The translations under genes and the position numbers were made by a program. This document shows, in pieces, positions 1 to 8,407 of a DNA stretch of 64,000 nucleotides. Numbering within the stretch: position 1 is the first letter of the stretch; every line of letters starts with the position of its first letter. Origin of the DNA: Bradyrhizobium sp. RD5-C2 (GTDB taxonomy: Bacteria; Pseudomonadota; Alphaproteobacteria; Rhizobiales; Xanthobacteraceae); assembly GCF_019972155.1 (NCBI RefSeq), contig NZ_BOVL01000059.1, positions 47,213 through 111,212 of the forward strand. The letters run 5' to 3'. The notes beneath the pieces are model-generated. The model was not told the DNA's origin and did not search any database. It was given only the letters and a program-made list of their open reading frames with translations.

Positions 1-14
1 GATGGTCGTCGTGC

Positions 15-689
15 TCATGGATGTCCTCCTGTCTTGCTGCGTGTCGGCTTTTGGTTGATCGCCGCCTTCTTGATGGGCGGCTTTGCGGATTTCGGCGAAG
101 ATTTGGGCACAGCGCCCGCGCAGAGCGTCCGCACCATGATCGCCATGTCCTTCAGGAACGCATCGGACGGCTGCATCGCCGGATACTGCGACTTCGATGC
201 GTACACTGACATTTCGACCAGCCGCGCGAATTCGGCCGGCGACAGGTCCTGCGGCAGCGCCAGCTGCTGCTTGCGCACGATCTTCGTGATCGTCGCGACC
301 ATGCGCTCCGCATAGCGTGCGGCGTAGGTCTGATAAAGCTCGCGCGCGTGCACGAGATGCTCGGAATACAATTCCTCGAGATGCGGCGAGCCGTCCAGCG
401 ACGAGATCATGGTCGACATCCGCGCGGTCATGCCCGCGGCAAGGATGTCGCCGAGATCGCCGCCCGCCGTCTCCGCCTCGGCAACGGCAGTCTCCTCGGC
501 CGCGATCGCGGATTCATGCACGCGCTCGATCACGGCGCGGAACAGCGCTTCCTTGGATTCGAAATGATGATAGAGCGCCTGCCGCGTCAGGCCGGCCGCT
601 TCGGCGACCTGCTCGATCGAGGAACGGCGAAAGCCGTGCCGGCGGAACACCAGCATGGTGGCATCGAGAATACGGGTTTTCGGTCCCAT
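15..689 (-). CDS. TetR/AcrR family transcriptional regulator
   Basis: Predicted DNA-binding repressor of 224 residues. The N-terminal helix-turn-helix is clear: residues about 5-50 run through RILDAT, SSIEQVAEAAGLTRQALYHHF and SKEALF, the standard TetR pattern. The C-terminal ligand domain is not diagnostic. The tail (about 195-224) is rich in Lys, Ser and Pro and looks disordered. The gene is read away from the next genes, so its target may lie outside the window beyond position 1 or be its own promoter at 690-890. Effector unknown. Family assignment is firm; function is not. Confidence 0.9.
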   Translation of the reverse strand: MGPKTRILDATMLVFRRHGFRRSSIEQVAEAAGLTRQALYHHFESKEALFRAVIERVHESAIAAEETAVAEAETAGGDLGDILAAGMTARMSTMISSLDGSPHLEELYSEHLVHARELYQTYAARYAERMVATITKIVRKQQLALPQDLSPAEFARLVEMSVYASKSQYPAMQPSDAFLKDMAIMVRTLCAGAVPKSSPKSAKPPIKKAAINQKPTRSKTGGHP

Positions 690-890
690 TTGACGATTTT
701 GACAAATACAGGAGAACTGTCAAATCGCGATTTGGTGAAGGTGGCGTTGGAGCCCCTGATCACCATTCCGCGAGGCCGCCGCGCTGCCTGCGCCCGTGTG
801 AACCGCATCACGGATGGTCGCGTCCAAGTTACGTAGAGCTTCGTCGTACAAAGGCGAGCCAGATCGCCCGGAGCTTGCGAGGACGCGGAC

Positions 891-1124
891 ATGACGCAGG
901 TCTATTTCCATTGCTCGAATACGCGCGGCGTGTTGATGGACCGCCGCGGCACCGCGGTGACCAGCCTCTCCGAGGCCTGCGAGGCGGCGACCCGCATGAT
1001 GCGCTCGCTGGTCGCAACGGTCAGTCTGGAAGACTGGCGCGACTGGGCCGTGCATGTCAGCGACGAAGACGGTGAGGAGATCGTCATCCTGCCCTTCGCA
1101 TTCGTTCTCGGAAAACCGCACTGA
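891..1124 (+). CDS. DUF6894-type small protein
   Basis: A 77-residue acidic protein beginning MTQVYFHCSN, with a central helix (SLSEACEAATRMMRSLV) and a C-terminal strand pair (WAVHVSDEDGEEIVILPF). This layout of an N-terminal YFH strand, a helix, then a strand hairpin matches the DUF6894 proteins that are numerous in Bradyrhizobium. Two more members occur in this window at 39867-40094 and 42030-42266. Function unknown. It is followed 9 bases later by another short reading frame and may be co-transcribed with it. Unlike the other two it has no EcfG-like promoter that I could find. Confidence 0.75.
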   Translation: MTQVYFHCSNTRGVLMDRRGTAVTSLSEACEAATRMMRSLVATVSLEDWRDWAVHVSDEDGEEIVILPFAFVLGKPH

Positions 1125-1133
1125 GAGGGTGCC

Positions 1134-1310
1134 ATGCTGTCGCTGAAGTCACTGTTACCTCTGCGCCGTGGCCTGAACGCGATCACGACCGGCTGGCAGA
1201 ACTTGATCGAGCGTATGCGCGATCCGTACCGGCCCGAGCTGCACTACATGCGCGGGCCGGGCCCCAGATGGCGTGCGAAGCATCCTGTCCACGCCGCATC
1301 GGCCGGTTGA
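1134..1310 (+). CDS. 58-residue hypothetical protein
   Basis: Short reading frame starting ATG at 1134 after GAGAGGGTGCC, a fair ribosome binding site, and ending TGA at 1308-1310. It encodes 58 residues, begins MLSLKSLLPLRR, and is basic and amphipathic with the stretch WQNLIERMRDPYRPELHYMR. Codon third positions are mostly G/C as in neighbouring genes. It follows the DUF6894 gene by 9 bases, suggesting one transcript. No family recognised. It could be spurious, but the ribosome binding site and codon use favour a real gene. Confidence 0.5.
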   Translation: MLSLKSLLPLRRGLNAITTGWQNLIERMRDPYRPELHYMRGPGPRWRAKHPVHAASAG

Positions 1311-1519
1311 ACGCCGTGATCCAATTTAGAACGATCCCAGGAAATCGCGCTGACAGCCGGGACGCATCGTCGCAGGTCCTGGACGCGCTCGTTGCGAGAG
1401 CGCAACACGAGCAACGATAAGTCCAACACTGGATGGGTTCTAATCGCCGCGCGACGGCGTGCATCCTTCATCGTGTTAGTGACGGCAAGAATGGAGACTC
1501 CCGAAATTAGGTAGCGAAG

Positions 1520-2683
1520 TTGACTGCGACGACCAAATCCCTGCGGCGGTGGGGCGCCGTCCACAAATGGACCAGCCTGATCTGCACCTTGTTCATGCTG
1601 CTGTTGTGCATCACCGGCCTGCCGCTGATCTTCCACGACGAGATCGACGATCTCCTGCACAGCCAGGTCAAGCCGGCCGAGGCGCCCGCTGGCACGCCGC
1701 CGGCCAATCTCGATCATCTGCTCGCCAACGCGCTCGCGCGGGCGCCGGGCAGGGTGCCCCATTTCCTGATCTGGGATCGTGACGAGCCCGGCGCGGTCTG
1801 GGTCAGCGTTGGCCCGACGATCGACGCCGATCCGACCAACAACCTCCTGGTCCGGATGGATACGCATACCGGCGCCTATCTCGATTCCCCTGACGTGACC
1901 GGCCGCTTCACCTACATCATGCTGAAGCTGCACACCGACATGTTCGCAGGCCTGCCCGGCAAACTGTTTCTTGGATTGATGGGGATCCTGTTCTGCGTCG
2001 CGATCATTTCCGGCATCGTGGTCTACGCGCCGTCGATGCGGAAGCTGCGCTTTGGCGCTTATCGCGCGCAGCGGAGGCGCGTCGTGCGCTGGCTCGACGT
2101 CCACAATCTCGCCGGCATCCTGCTGGTGGCCTGGACGCTGGTCGTCGGCTTCACCGGCGTCATCAACACCTGGGCGGACCTCGTGCTCAAGATGTGGCAG
2201 TTCGGCCAGCTTGCCGAAATGACCGCGCAGTATAAGGACCGGCCGGTGCCGACGAAGCTGACCTCGCTGAACGGCGCGGTTGAGGTGGCCCGGCACGCGG
2301 TGCCTGGCATGACGCCGAGCTTCGTCGCCTTCCCGGGAACCCTGTTCAGCAGCAAGAGCCACTACGCGGTCTTCCTGCACGGCGATACGCCGCTGACCTC
2401 GCGGCTCTTGAAGCCCGCGCTGATCGATGCGGAAACGGGCACGCTGACCGACAGTCGCGACATGCCCTGGTATGTGTCGACGCTGTACGTCTCGCAGCCG
2501 CTGCATTTCGGCGACTACGGCGGCATGCCGCTCAAGATCGTCTGGGCGCTGCTCGACATTCTCACCATCTTCATCCTCGTCACCGGCGTGTATCTGTGGA
2601 TGCGCCGGCGCAAGGCGGGTGTGAGCGTGGAACGCGCCATCGCCAACGCCGCCTCCATCGACAACCCCGCGCTCACGTCGTGA
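1520..2683 (+). CDS. PepSY-domain transmembrane protein
   Basis: A 387-residue inner-membrane protein of the PepSY-associated TM helix family, often linked to siderophore and iron-reduction loci. About four hydrophobic helices are visible: near residues 20-37 (LICTLFMLLLCITGLPLIF), 150-175 (LFLGLMGILFCVAIISGIVV), 195-215 (LAGILLVAWTLVVGFTGVI) and 340-362 (IVWALLDILTIFILVTGVYL). A large periplasmic segment lies between helices 1 and 2. The start is TTG at 1520. A 60-residue membrane protein follows 7 bases after the stop, as is common in this family's operons. Substrate or partner not deducible. Confidence 0.85.
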   Translation: MTATTKSLRRWGAVHKWTSLICTLFMLLLCITGLPLIFHDEIDDLLHSQVKPAEAPAGTPPANLDHLLANALARAPGRVPHFLIWDRDEPGAVWVSVGPTIDADPTNNLLVRMDTHTGAYLDSPDVTGRFTYIMLKLHTDMFAGLPGKLFLGLMGILFCVAIISGIVVYAPSMRKLRFGAYRAQRRRVVRWLDVHNLAGILLVAWTLVVGFTGVINTWADLVLKMWQFGQLAEMTAQYKDRPVPTKLTSLNGAVEVARHAVPGMTPSFVAFPGTLFSSKSHYAVFLHGDTPLTSRLLKPALIDAETGTLTDSRDMPWYVSTLYVSQPLHFGDYGGMPLKIVWALLDILTIFILVTGVYLWMRRRKAGVSVERAIANAASIDNPALTS

Positions 2684-2690
2684 CATCAGC

Positions 2691-2873
2691 ATGGTCGCAC
2701 ATCGTTCATTGACCCAGATCTTCGCCGTCCCGCTCGTCATCGCGATCGTGAGCACGGTGGGATTGATCAGCGCGCTGGTCGGCGACGGCTGGTGGGATGC
2801 CGTCTCCTGGGTGGCGCTCGGCCTGCCCGTGCTGCTCTACCTGCTGTTCATCTGGCGGCGCCGGCCGAATTGA
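2691..2873 (+). CDS. Small two-helix membrane protein
   Basis: A 60-residue protein with two hydrophobic segments, about residues 8-31 (IFAVPLVIAIVSTVGLISAL) and 37-54 (AVSWVALGLPVLLYLLFI), ending with a basic RRRPN tail that should stay in the cytoplasm. It begins 7 bases after the PepSY gene and is presumably its operon partner. Small proteins of this shape accompany PepSY transporters in Bradyrhizobium. Specific role unknown. Confidence 0.7.
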   Translation: MVAHRSLTQIFAVPLVIAIVSTVGLISALVGDGWWDAVSWVALGLPVLLYLLFIWRRRPN

Positions 2874-2912
2874 TCGGAATATGCGCATCCCTGCGGTGTC
2901 TCAACCGCGGAG

Positions 2913-3158
2913 ATGCGCGGGAAGTCGACCAGGAAATCGAAGAAGCGATCGCCGCCGCGCAAGTGCCTTGCGTGCGGCATTGCGCCGGTGCGAGCACCGC
3001 AGATCATCTGCCACGGCTGCGTCGGTTCGGCGACGGCGATCGAGGTCGTTCGCAAATCCAGGGTCGCGCCGGGACCGCCCGGGAAAGCCAAGGCGTCTGT
3101 CGCGCGTCCTCTGAAGAAGCGGCGGCTTCATCCCCGGCATCCCAAGGCGCCGGTCTAG
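2913..3158 (+). CDS. Small basic protein with a CxxC...CxxC zinc-ribbon pattern
   Basis: An 81-residue, very basic protein. Residues about 18-40 contain CLACG and, 14 residues later, CHGC, which is the spacing of a small zinc ribbon. Lys/Arg-rich arms lie on both sides. Third codon positions are strongly G/C, in line with a real gene, but the ribosome binding site is poor (GGAG directly against the start). Downstream to 3282 I see nothing. It could be a nucleic-acid-binding protein; this is inferred only from charge and the Cys pattern. Confidence 0.45.
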   Translation: MRGKSTRKSKKRSPPRKCLACGIAPVRAPQIICHGCVGSATAIEVVRKSRVAPGPPGKAKASVARPLKKRRLHPRHPKAPV

Positions 3159-3282
3159 GTGGACAACCAGGTCGTGGATCCAAGAACGTGATGGCCGCGG
3201 CGACGTCGTGATGTCCCGCCGTTTCCGCTATGGACGGGAACCGGGGGTCAACATTTCGACGACATTGCGAGAGGACGGGTCC

Positions 3283-5058
3283 TCACTCCGGGAGCCCTGC
3301 CATGCGTAACGGGTTGACCAATGCGTCCAGGTCGCCTTGCCGGCGATACGGAAGCAGACTGGCCCAGCGGGCCAAGCTGAAGTTGGGGTGGCCCGCCAGC
3401 AAGTCGGTTGAGATAACACGCGCTTCATTTTGCCGGCCGAGATTCCAAAGTGCCGCGATGAGTGTCGACTGCGCGGTCAGCCAGAGCGGCCGCTGCTTCA
3501 ATACGCGGGAAGCAATGTCGTGCGCCGTCGCGAAGTCTCCGAGATGAAATCTTGCGCGCGCTTCGTCGACCATGGATTCGTTGCGTTCAATGGGACTGAG
3601 CCGTTGGGCGTGTTCCTCGTAAAGGACGGCTTTTCTGAAATTGCCGGCGTAACCATGATACATGCCCGCCATGTGATGGGCGTCAGAACTGCTGGGCACG
3701 AGGCTGATTGCCGCTTCTCCTGCTGTCACCGCCTCATCATGGCGACGCTGAAAGGTGCGGACATAGCCAATGACCAAGTATGCCTCGCCGAAACCAGGGT
3801 CAACCGCGAGAGCCCGATCGGCGCAATCCAGCGCGGCTTGATACGCTTCATCCTCGTCTTTGGCCCAACCAAATCGGGCCTGGTCGGTTAGAGTGAGACC
3901 CAGGAGGTAGAGTGCCGGCATGAAGGCCGGATTGATTTCCAGCGCCTCTTCCAGAAGCTTCCGTCCCTGTGCATGAGTCTGTCTCGCAAAATTAACGTAG
4001 AGCGCGCGCCCCTTTAGAACATATTCATATGCCAGCGGACTGCCTGAGCGCTTTCGCCATACCCTTGCGCGTTCGCCGACCGTCAGCTGCACCTCGAGCG
4101 CTTCGACGATCTCGCGCGTAATTCGGTCTTGGAGGTCGAACACGTCATCGAGTTCTCCATCAAAGCGATCCGCCCAAAGGTGGCTGCCGTCTCGACTATC
4201 GATCAATTGCGCCGTCAACCTTACGCGATTGCCAAGCTTTCGAACGCTCCCTTCCAGCAGATAGCGAGCGCCCAAAATCTGCCCGATCTCGCGAATGTCC
4301 CTGTTCTGCCCCTTGAACGCGAAGCTCGAATTGCGAGCTATCACCATCAGCTCTTGAATCTTCGACAGGGTCGTGAGGACGTCTTCGGCGATCCCGTCTG
4401 CGAAATACTCCTGTTCGATATCGCCGCTCATATTCTGAAACGGCAGCACCGCGATGGAGGGCTTTCGCGAGAGCGGGCGGACATGGTGTGGTTCGGTGGA
4501 AGTTGCAAGATGCGCAGTCGAAGCTTTGGCGCCGATTTTCATTCGCCAAACGCGTACCGGTTCAGCAATGTTCTTCAGATTCTGCTGACCGATGTCTTCG
4601 AAGGCCGCATCGACCTTGCCACGGATTTGCCGGTAGGCGTCGTCGGACAGGCATATGCCGCCGGGGTCGGCAATATTCTCCAGCCGCGCGGCGATGTTGA
4701 CGCCGTCGCCGAAGATGTCGTCGTTGTCGATCATGATGTCGCCGACGTGAATGCCGATGCGAAACGCTATCCGGTGCTGTTGCGGTGCCGAGGCGTTCAG
4801 CTCCGCGATCCTGTCTTGAACCTCCACAGAGCTGCGCACCGCATCGACGACACTGCCGAACTCGACGAGCATGCCGTCACCGGTTGTCTTGACGATGCGG
4901 CCACGATGAGCGGCTATTGTTGGATCAATGAGATCCTTTCTGGCTGCCTTGAGTCGCGCGAGCGTGCCTTCCTCGTCCGTTCCCATGAGGCGACTGTAGC
5001 CGGCGACATCCGCCGCCAGCACTGCTGCCAGTCGTCTTTCCACGCGCTCGGGGGCCAC
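3283..5058 (-). CDS. Class III adenylate/guanylate cyclase with TolB-like and TPR regions
   Basis: A 591-residue protein of a type abundant in bradyrhizobia. Residues 1-170 form a class III nucleotide cyclase catalytic domain: RRLAAVLAADVAGYSRLM contains the first metal-binding Asp, then TTGDGMLVEF and IGIHVGDIM follow. Residues about 195-330 (SIAVLPFQNMSGD, YFADGIAEDVLTTLSKI, YLLEGSVRK) match the TolB amino-terminal-like fold found after such cyclases. Residues about 360-590 hold tetratricopeptide repeats (NPAFMPALYLLGLTL, DPGFGEAYLVIGYV). No membrane segment is evident, so it is probably soluble. It stands alone, convergent with the upstream group and separated from the next gene by about 100 bases. 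Confidence 0.9.
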   Translation of the reverse strand: MAPERVERRLAAVLAADVAGYSRLMGTDEEGTLARLKAARKDLIDPTIAAHRGRIVKTTGDGMLVEFGSVVDAVRSSVEVQDRIAELNASAPQQHRIAFRIGIHVGDIMIDNDDIFGDGVNIAARLENIADPGGICLSDDAYRQIRGKVDAAFEDIGQQNLKNIAEPVRVWRMKIGAKASTAHLATSTEPHHVRPLSRKPSIAVLPFQNMSGDIEQEYFADGIAEDVLTTLSKIQELMVIARNSSFAFKGQNRDIREIGQILGARYLLEGSVRKLGNRVRLTAQLIDSRDGSHLWADRFDGELDDVFDLQDRITREIVEALEVQLTVGERARVWRKRSGSPLAYEYVLKGRALYVNFARQTHAQGRKLLEEALEINPAFMPALYLLGLTLTDQARFGWAKDEDEAYQAALDCADRALAVDPGFGEAYLVIGYVRTFQRRHDEAVTAGEAAISLVPSSSDAHHMAGMYHGYAGNFRKAVLYEEHAQRLSPIERNESMVDEARARFHLGDFATAHDIASRVLKQRPLWLTAQSTLIAALWNLGRQNEARVISTDLLAGHPNFSLARWASLLPYRRQGDLDALVNPLRMAGLPE

Positions 5059-5155
5059 GGAACTGTCCTAACTCGGAAGTTCAAGCCGGCAGATTAAAGC
5101 ACGCCAAGTTGCCTCCGGGCTAGAGGCCGCACTCTCGCAGGCCCCGTTCGACGCC

Positions 5156-5968
5156 CTAGATCCGCGCTTCCTTACGCAACGTCGTTTCGATCTCGCCGAG
5201 GATGCGCGCCAGCCGCTCGGCCCATGCGGTCTCGCCGGCCTGATCGGAGATCAAGTCCTGGCGGATCTCGATGCCGGAATTCATCAGGCCGCGCTTCTCG
5301 CCATGCACCGGGATCGTGTAGTCGGTCTCGTCGCTGACCGCATAGGGCTCGTTGTCGCCGACCACGAGATCGCCCTCGCTGCGCAGATGCTTCAGCAGCA
5401 GCGGCGGCAGCGCCTTGTCACGGTGATAGAGCGTGCCGATGTGCCAGGGACGCGCGATGCCAGCATAAACCGGCGTGAAGCTGTGCAGCGACACCAGCAC
5501 CGTCGGCATGCCCCGATTCGCACGCGCGTCGATGATCTCGTCGATGCGCTGATGATAGGGATCGAAGATCTGCGCGCGGCGCATCTCAGCGGCTTCGCGC
5601 GACAGGCCTTCATTGCCCGGAACGGTGGTAGCTTCGCTGATCAATGGAACCGAGCTTGCGACATGCGGTGGACGATTGCAGTCGATCACGAGCCGCGAGT
5701 AGCGCTGCGCGATCAGGTGCGCGCCGAGCAGGTCGGAGAGCTGAGTTGCCACGCCGGCGATGCCGATGTCCCAGGCGATGTGCCGGATGAGCTCGCTTTC
5801 GGGCAGGCCGAGATCGCCGAGCGGAGAGGGAATCAGCCTGCCGTAATGATCGCAGGTGAACAGGAACGGCGAGCGGCCATCGGAATTATGTTCAAGAACC
5901 GGTGAAACGTCGGTGCTTGCGAGCAGGAACGATGGGCCACCGCCGTAATTCAAGGGCCTTTTCCTCAA
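5156..5968 (-). CDS. N-formylglutamate amidohydrolase family protein
   Basis: A 270-residue protein of the N-formylglutamate amidohydrolase (HutG-like) family, which hydrolyses N-formyl-L-glutamate or related amides. Visible family hallmarks are the N-terminal FTCDHYGRLIP, DCNRPP near residue 115, and the metal-site-like VSLHSFTPVY around residue 160. The length is typical. No hut genes are adjacent, so a histidine-degradation role is not supported by context; the variant present beside transglutaminase-like genes may act on other formyl or acyl amides. The divergent gap 5969-6056 must contain promoters for both sides. Confidence 0.85.
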   Translation of the reverse strand: MRKRPLNYGGGPSFLLASTDVSPVLEHNSDGRSPFLFTCDHYGRLIPSPLGDLGLPESELIRHIAWDIGIAGVATQLSDLLGAHLIAQRYSRLVIDCNRPPHVASSVPLISEATTVPGNEGLSREAAEMRRAQIFDPYHQRIDEIIDARANRGMPTVLVSLHSFTPVYAGIARPWHIGTLYHRDKALPPLLLKHLRSEGDLVVGDNEPYAVSDETDYTIPVHGEKRGLMNSGIEIRQDLISDQAGETAWAERLARILGEIETTLRKEARI

Positions 5969-6056
5969 CTTTGCCTATTCAAGGGGCATGCTGGTCTGGA
6001 ATCGAGCAGCTTTCTCTATAGATTAAGCGGTCCGAAATCACGATGATTGTTTGAAG

Positions 6057-6959
6057 ATGCCGCTCCTGACTATCCATCACAAGACCGTTTATCGCTATGC
6101 GCGCCCGGTGGCGTTCGGCGAACACCGCATCATGCTGCGCCCCCGCGACGGCCACGATCTGCGCGTGCTCGACAGCGCACTTGTGATCGACCCGCAGCCG
6201 ATGTCGCTGCGCTGGATCCACGACGTGTTCGGCAACAGCGTCGCGATCGCCACCTTCGACGAGCGCGCCGACACGCTGTGCTTTGTCTCGACCGCGACGG
6301 TCGAGCACAATCCGGCCGATACGTTCGCGCTGACACCGGATGACGCCGCCTACTTCTATCCGTTCCTTTACGATGACGAGGAATTCCCCGATCTGCAGCA
6401 GTTCATCACGCCGCAATATGGCGACCCGAACGGCGAGCTGTCGGGCTGGGCGCGGCGCTTCCTCGATGTCGAGGCGCCGACACTGACGTTCAAGATTTTG
6501 AGCGACATGACGCATGGCATTCGCGAGGCGTTCAGCTATCGCAAGCGCTACGAGCAGGGCACCCAGCATCCGCTCGATACGCTGCGGACGAAGTCCGGCA
6601 CCTGCCGCGACTATGCGCTGTTCATGATCGAGGCGCTGCGCAGGCTCGGCATCGCCGCGCGTTTCGTCTCCGGCTATCTCGCAATGCCCGCCGGCAGCGC
6701 GCACGGCTATGTCGGCGGCGGCTCGACCCACGCCTGGGTGCAGGTCTATCTGCCGAGCGCCGGCTGGATCGAGTTCGATCCGACCAACGGCATCGTCGGC
6801 ACGCGCGACCTGATCCGCGTCGCGGTGGCGCGCGATCCGCGCCAGGCGGTGCCGCTGCATGGCGTCTATCTCGGCGCCGCGGATGCCTTCCTGGGCCTGG
6901 ACGTCGACATCAAGGTCGTCTCGGTCGGCGAGAATGCGGCGGAGCGGGAGACAGCCTGA
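6057..6959 (+). CDS. Transglutaminase-like protease family protein (first of tandem pair)
   Basis: About 300 residues, starting at ATG 6057; a TTG six bases upstream is a less likely start. An N-terminal beta-sandwich begins MPLLTIHHKTVYRYARPV, followed by a transglutaminase core. The catalytic triad is visible as GTCRDYALFMIEALRRLG (Cys), GSTHAWVQVYLPSAGWIEFDPTNG (His, then Asp). These bacterial proteins are usually predicted cysteine proteases or amidases rather than cross-linkers. A second family member starts 2 bases after the stop, so the two are surely co-transcribed. Confidence 0.88.
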   Translation: MPLLTIHHKTVYRYARPVAFGEHRIMLRPRDGHDLRVLDSALVIDPQPMSLRWIHDVFGNSVAIATFDERADTLCFVSTATVEHNPADTFALTPDDAAYFYPFLYDDEEFPDLQQFITPQYGDPNGELSGWARRFLDVEAPTLTFKILSDMTHGIREAFSYRKRYEQGTQHPLDTLRTKSGTCRDYALFMIEALRRLGIAARFVSGYLAMPAGSAHGYVGGGSTHAWVQVYLPSAGWIEFDPTNGIVGTRDLIRVAVARDPRQAVPLHGVYLGAADAFLGLDVDIKVVSVGENAAERETA

Positions 6960-6961
6960 CG

Positions 6962-7774
6962 ATGCAGATCAAGGTCGGCTTCGAGATCACCTACACGGCT
7001 CCGCAGCCGACCCCGATGGTGATCATGCTGTCGATCCATCCGTCGCGCTTCGCCGATATCGTCGGCACCGAGAGCATTGCGGCCGAGCCGGATGTCCCGA
7101 TCGGCCTCTATCGCGACGGCTTCGGCAATGTCTGTGGCCGACTGGTCGCCCCTGGCGGTGGTGTCACCTTCCGCGGCAGCGCGCTGGTGCGGGATTCCGG
7201 GCTGGCGGACATCGTCAATCCGGCGGCGCAGCAGGTTGCGATCGAGCAATTGCCCGATGACATGCTGCTCTATCTGATGCCGAGCCGCTATTGCGAGACC
7301 GACAAGCTGACCGACATCGCCTGGTCGCTGTTCGGCAACACGCCGCAGGGCTGGGCGCGGGTGCAGGCGATCACCGATTTCGTGCACCATCATGTGACGT
7401 TCGGCTACGAGCACGCCCATCACATGAAGTCGGCGCATGACGTCTATGAAGGCCGCGCCGGCGTCTGCCGCGACTTCGCGCATCTGGCGCTCACCTTCTG
7501 CCGCTGCATGGGCATTCCGGCGCGCTACTGCACCGGCTATCTCGGCGACATCGGCGTTCCGCCGGATCCCGCGCCGATGGATTTCTCAGGCTGGTTCGAG
7601 GTCTATCTGTCAGGCCAGTGGTACACGTTCGATGCCCGCCACAACACGCCGCGGATCGGCCGCATCCTGATGGCGACCGGCCGCGACGCCGCCGACGTCG
7701 CGCTCACCACGAGCTTCGGCCGCATGACGTTGACGAAGTTCGTCGTGGTGACCGATGAGGTGGTGGCGGCTTGA
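6962..7774 (+). CDS. Transglutaminase-like protease family protein (second of tandem pair)
   Basis: A 270-residue protein beginning MQIKVGFEITYTAPQPTPM. The core has GVCRDFAHLALTFCRCMGIPARYCTGYL with the nucleophile Cys, and a divergent His/Asp part, FSGWFEVYLSGQWYTFDARHN, where the usual H-W/A-W is replaced by F-S-G-W-F-E-V. The lone His lies within FDARHN. It is only distantly similar to the upstream gene, so this is an old pair rather than a recent duplication. The second copy may have altered catalysis. Same operon as the preceding gene. Confidence 0.85.
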   Translation: MQIKVGFEITYTAPQPTPMVIMLSIHPSRFADIVGTESIAAEPDVPIGLYRDGFGNVCGRLVAPGGGVTFRGSALVRDSGLADIVNPAAQQVAIEQLPDDMLLYLMPSRYCETDKLTDIAWSLFGNTPQGWARVQAITDFVHHHVTFGYEHAHHMKSAHDVYEGRAGVCRDFAHLALTFCRCMGIPARYCTGYLGDIGVPPDPAPMDFSGWFEVYLSGQWYTFDARHNTPRIGRILMATGRDAADVALTTSFGRMTLTKFVVVTDEVVAA

Positions 7775-7782
7775 TGTAGAGC

Positions 7783-7883
7783 CGTCACCCTGAGGAGCGC
7801 GAAGCGCGTCTCGAAGGGTCGACGGCCACCAGCCGGGCCGTGCATCCTTCGAGACGCGCGTTCCGCGCTCCTCAGGATGACGG
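7783..7883. repeat. Palindromic intergenic repeat, family 1, copy A
   Basis: About 100 bases in which the ends (CACCCTGAGGAGCGCG and its near reverse complement CGCGCTCCTCAGGATGACGG) and inner arms (CGTCTCGAAGGGT / ATCCTTCGAGACGCG) pair into a long imperfect hairpin with GACGGCC...GGCCGTG at the tip. A diverged second copy is at 20763-20869. It resembles the REP/BIME-like mobile palindromes scattered through Bradyrhizobium intergenic regions. Confidence 0.8.
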
Positions 7884-7917
7884 GAGATCGCCAACGAGCA
7901 ATCCATTTCGTGGCACG

Positions 7918-7946
7918 ATGGATTGCTTCGCTTCGCTCGCAATGAC
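7918..7946. repeat. 29-bp intergenic repeat, copy A
   Basis: The 29 bases ATGGATTGCTTCG...CAATGAC occur again without change at 20705-20733. In both places the unit sits next to a family 1 palindrome, on its right here and on its left there. It ends 10 bases before the next start codon. Confidence 0.8.
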
Positions 7947-7956
7947 ATAGAGGGCC

Positions 7957-8355
7957 ATGACTTCCGACCTTCTCTTCGTCTACGGCACGCTGATGCGCGG
8001 CTTCGACCATCCGATGGCGAAGCTGCTTACCGGCAATGCCGAGTTCCTCGGGCCGGCGCAGTGCTGCGGGCGGCTCTATCTGGTGAAGCATTATCCGGGC
8101 CTAGTGGCGTCCGACGATCCCGCCGACATCGTGCACGGCGAATTGTTTCGCCTCCGCGAGCGCGAAGCCATGCTGCGCGAATTCGACATGTATGAGGCCT
8201 GCGGCGAGGGCTTTCCGCCGCCGACCGAATATGTCCGTGAGATGCTCAAGGTCACGCGCGCCGATGGCAGCGTGAACGAGGCGTGGACCTATCTCTACAA
8301 CTGGCCTGTCACCGAGCTGCCGCGGATCGCGTCAGGGAAGTTTCTGGAGCACTAG
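7957..8355 (+). CDS. Gamma-glutamylcyclotransferase family protein
   Basis: A 132-residue protein with the AIG2/GGCT fold signature: N-terminal LLFVYGTLMRGFDHPM, then GRLYLVKHYPGL, VHGELFRL and the conserved acidic segment EFDMYEACGEGFPPPTEYVRE, with the likely catalytic Glu in that stretch. The C-terminal strand AWTYLYNWPV is also typical. Members release 5-oxoproline from gamma-glutamyl amides or act as general gamma-glutamylamine cyclotransferases. The N-terminal MTSDL lies just after a repeat cluster. Good family assignment, substrate unknown. Confidence 0.88.
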   Translation: MTSDLLFVYGTLMRGFDHPMAKLLTGNAEFLGPAQCCGRLYLVKHYPGLVASDDPADIVHGELFRLREREAMLREFDMYEACGEGFPPPTEYVREMLKVTRADGSVNEAWTYLYNWPVTELPRIASGKFLEH

Positions 8356-8407
8356 CGCTCGTGTCCCGCACGCACTGCGTGCTGTGCAGCGTCCGGGGCA
8401 CAAGATC

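Noticed and set aside
1244..2755. Long minus-strand open frame opposite the PepSY gene
   Set aside because: It is rich in Arg/His/Glu/Asp with no domain, as expected from antisense of a GC-rich gene, and the PepSY reading is clear.
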